DNA from: Solirubrobacterales bacterium | GTDB taxonomy: Bacteria; Actinomycetota; Thermoleophilia; Solirubrobacterales; Solirubrobacteraceae | Direction: 5' to 3' | Length of the DNA stretch: 21,955 nt | Assembly: GCA_003244035.1 (NCBI GenBank) | Contig: QHBV01000038.1 | Coordinates: forward strand, 5,888-27,842 | Part shown: piece after piece, positions 20,841 through 21,955 of the stretch | Layout: every line of letters starts with the position of its first letter | Position numbering within the stretch: the first letter of the stretch is position 1 | Translations under genes and position numbers: made by a program | Notes under the pieces: model-generated | Told to the model about the DNA's origin: nothing | Databases searched by the model: none | The model's input: only the letters and a program-made list of their open reading frames with translations

Positions 20841-21245
20841 CTACGCGCCGCCGTACTCGTCGTCGTTGACGTGCTCTTCCCAGAGCGTCTCCTTGCCCGC
20901 GCCCGGATCGGTCGCCTGCACGGCGAGGTGGGTCATCAGCCGCCCGCGCCCAGCGCCGTGCCAGTGGCGCTCGTCAGGCGCGAACTCGACGCTGTCGCCG
21001 GCCACCGCCTCACACACAGGCTCGCCCTCGCGCCCGATCCGGGCGACCCCGTCGAGGATGTAAAGCACCTGACCGAGGGGATGCGTGTGCCAGGCTGTAC
21101 GTGCGCCCGGTGCGAAAGTCACACGGAGGATGCGGGTCGGCGCCGGGGTCGGCAGCGTGCCGAGATCCTCCATCCAGGTTTGACCGGTGAACCAGTCGGC
21201 CGGGCCGGGATCACTGGTGCTCGTCTTCAGCCTGCGCAGCTTCAT
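20841..21245 (-). CDS. Small cupin, Mn-dependent hydroxynitrile-lyase-like
   Basis: 134 residues, one cupin beta-barrel. It resembles the manganese cupin of Granulicella tundricola known as a (R)-hydroxynitrile lyase (GtHNL). As I recall that enzyme, its metal ligands are H53, H55, Q59 and H94 and its active-site residues T50, H96 and H106. All seven occur here at the same numbers (FAPGARTAWHTHPLGQ, then RHWHGAG, then LMTHLAVQ). Shared flanks are GPADWFTG near residue 15 and EHV-D-E-Y at the end. The natural substrate of this family is uncertain, and lyase activity may be incidental. ATG 21245 aligns with the family start; GCGAGG lies about 8 nt upstream, in the loop of a small hairpin. It is divergent from dgt and convergent with recO, so it is probably a lone gene. 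Confidence 0.85.
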   Translation of the reverse strand: MKLRRLKTSTSDPGPADWFTGQTWMEDLGTLPTPAPTRILRVTFAPGARTAWHTHPLGQVLYILDGVARIGREGEPVCEAVAGDSVEFAPDERHWHGAGRGRLMTHLAVQATDPGAGKETLWEEHVNDDEYGGA

Positions 21246-21308
21246 TGCCGAACCTCGCTTTCGGGATGCGTGACAAGTTGGCCCCAAGTCTGCCGCACGA
21301 CCACCCGC

Positions 21309-21322
21309 GCTGTCAGAATCGG
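21309..21322 (+). promoter_or_regulatory. 14-nt motif shared with 17147-17160; candidate dgt -10
   Basis: GCTGTCAGAATCGG is an exact repeat of the sequence before the lipoprotein gene. CAGAAT (21314-21319) ends 7 nt before GTG 21327, again the leaderless spacing. No strong -35 is seen. Confidence 0.35.
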
Positions 21323-21326
21323 CGTC

Positions 21327-21955
21327 GTGACCGATCGAGCCCTCGCGACCGATTACGAGCACCCATCGGGTGCGGTCGCCGAGCGGTTCGGCGAGCGGAT
21401 CCGCGCTCGTGAGCAGCGCGAGCTCTCGCCCAGGGCCACGCACTCCTACCCGGCGCCCAGACTGCGAGCGGAGTCCGACTGCGGGCTGCGCACACCGTTT
21501 CAGCGCGACCGCGACCGGATCGTCCACTGCAAGGCGTTCCGGCGGCTGAAGCACAAGACCCAGGTGTTCGTCTCGCCGGCGGGAGACCACTACCGCACCC
21601 GGCTCACGCACACGCTCGAGGTCACCCAGGTCTCACGCACGGTCGCGCGGGCGCTGGGCCTGAACGAGGATCTGGTTGAGGCGATCGGCCTCGGGCACGA
21701 CCTCGGTCACCCGCCGTTCGGCCACATTGGCGAAGAGGCGCTTGACCGCTGCCTGGCCGAGCGGTTCTCCGCCTCGTTCCGCCACCACGAGCACTCGTTG
21801 CGCGTGGTCGACACGCTCGAGCGCGAGGGCCGGGGCCTCAACCTCACGCTTGCGGTCCGCGACGGGATCGTGGGGCACTCGGGTCGCGCCGCGGAGCCCT
21901 CGACACCCGAGGGCGGGATCGTCCGGCTGGTCGACCGGATCGCCTACATCAACCA
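21327..21955 (+). CDS. dgt: Deoxyguanosinetriphosphate triphosphohydrolase-like, 3'-truncated
   Basis: The frame is open from GTG 21327 to the window end (209 residues seen; the family has about 340-500). dGTPase hydrolyses dNTPs to deoxynucleoside and triphosphate, controlling dNTP pools. Seen are DCGLRTPFQRDRDRIVHCKAFRRLKHKTQVF, written here as two joined family blocks (DCGLRTPFQRDRDR and IVHCKAFRRLKHKTQVF), then RTRLTHTLEVTQ with the first HD-domain His, GHDLGHPPFGHIGEEAL with the His-Asp pair, and LVDRIAYIN at the edge. GTG 21327 is chosen because it is the first start in frame after the divergent cupin and has the 14-nt -10-like motif. Alternative downstream starts would still leave the catalytic part complete. 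dnaG commonly follows dgt, but that lies outside the window. Confidence 0.9.
   Translation, partial: MTDRALATDYEHPSGAVAERFGERIRAREQRELSPRATHSYPAPRLRAESDCGLRTPFQRDRDRIVHCKAFRRLKHKTQVFVSPAGDHYRTRLTHTLEVTQVSRTVARALGLNEDLVEAIGLGHDLGHPPFGHIGEEALDRCLAERFSASFRHHEHSLRVVDTLEREGRGLNLTLAVRDGIVGHSGRAAEPSTPEGGIVRLVDRIAYIN

Overview
The window is a gene-dense, very GC-rich bacterial chromosome segment with uniform codon use, many GTG starts and many 1-11 nt gene overlaps. The products and gene order suggest an actinobacterium. My best guess is class Thermoleophilia (Solirubrobacterales-like), from the mix of Actinobacteria-like proteins with an order shared with Firmicutes (xseB-ispA-dxs-tlyA-...-recN, and nudix/xerD/deoB). 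That placement is inference, not a search result. I found no tRNA, rRNA, CRISPR array, insertion sequence, phage gene or plasmid function. No stretch over 300 nt lacks a gene; the longest gap is 145 nt (9937-10081).

Layout. 1-1608: the 3' part of an EF-G-like translation factor, cut by the window edge. 1632-2955: three genes joined by 4-nt overlaps: a zinc-ribbon protein of unknown function, a small Arg-rich protein, and an RNase HI-family nuclease. 2989-5030 (minus): two tandem full-length paralogues of a PAP2/inositol-phosphorylceramide-synthase-like membrane enzyme. 5121-8204: xseB-like gene, polyprenyl diphosphate synthase and dxs (isoprenoid precursor supply). 8264-11875: tlyA, nadK, recN. 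11975-15355: pyrG, M20 peptidase and NUDIX hydrolase, overlapping. 15352-16068 (minus): a secreted protein with an internal duplication. 16195-19752: xerD, lipoprotein, deoB, mutM. 19772-20026 (minus): glutaredoxin. 20102-20827: recO. 20841-21245 (minus): a manganese-cupin hydroxynitrile-lyase-like protein. 21327-end: 5' part of dgt.

How the genes fit together. Most are housekeeping: DNA repair and chromosome maintenance (recN, xerD, mutM, recO, xseB, RNase H), nucleotide pools (pyrG, deoB, dgt, NUDIX), isoprenoid precursors (ispA, dxs), NADP supply (nadK) and translation (EF-G-like, tlyA). Lineage-specific parts are the zinc-ribbon/Arg-rich/RNase H cassette, the PAP2 pair, the C-x41-C duplicated secreted protein and the lipoprotein between xerD and deoB.

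I do not see a clear new multi-gene system. The best leads are the duplicated secreted protein, the cupin that carries every metal and active-site residue I recall for GtHNL, the PAP2 pair with a near-perfect dyad in its divergent promoter region, a recurrent -10-like hexamer 6-7 nt before start codons (suggesting leaderless mRNAs), and unusual residues at conserved positions of Dxs, PyrG and DeoB.
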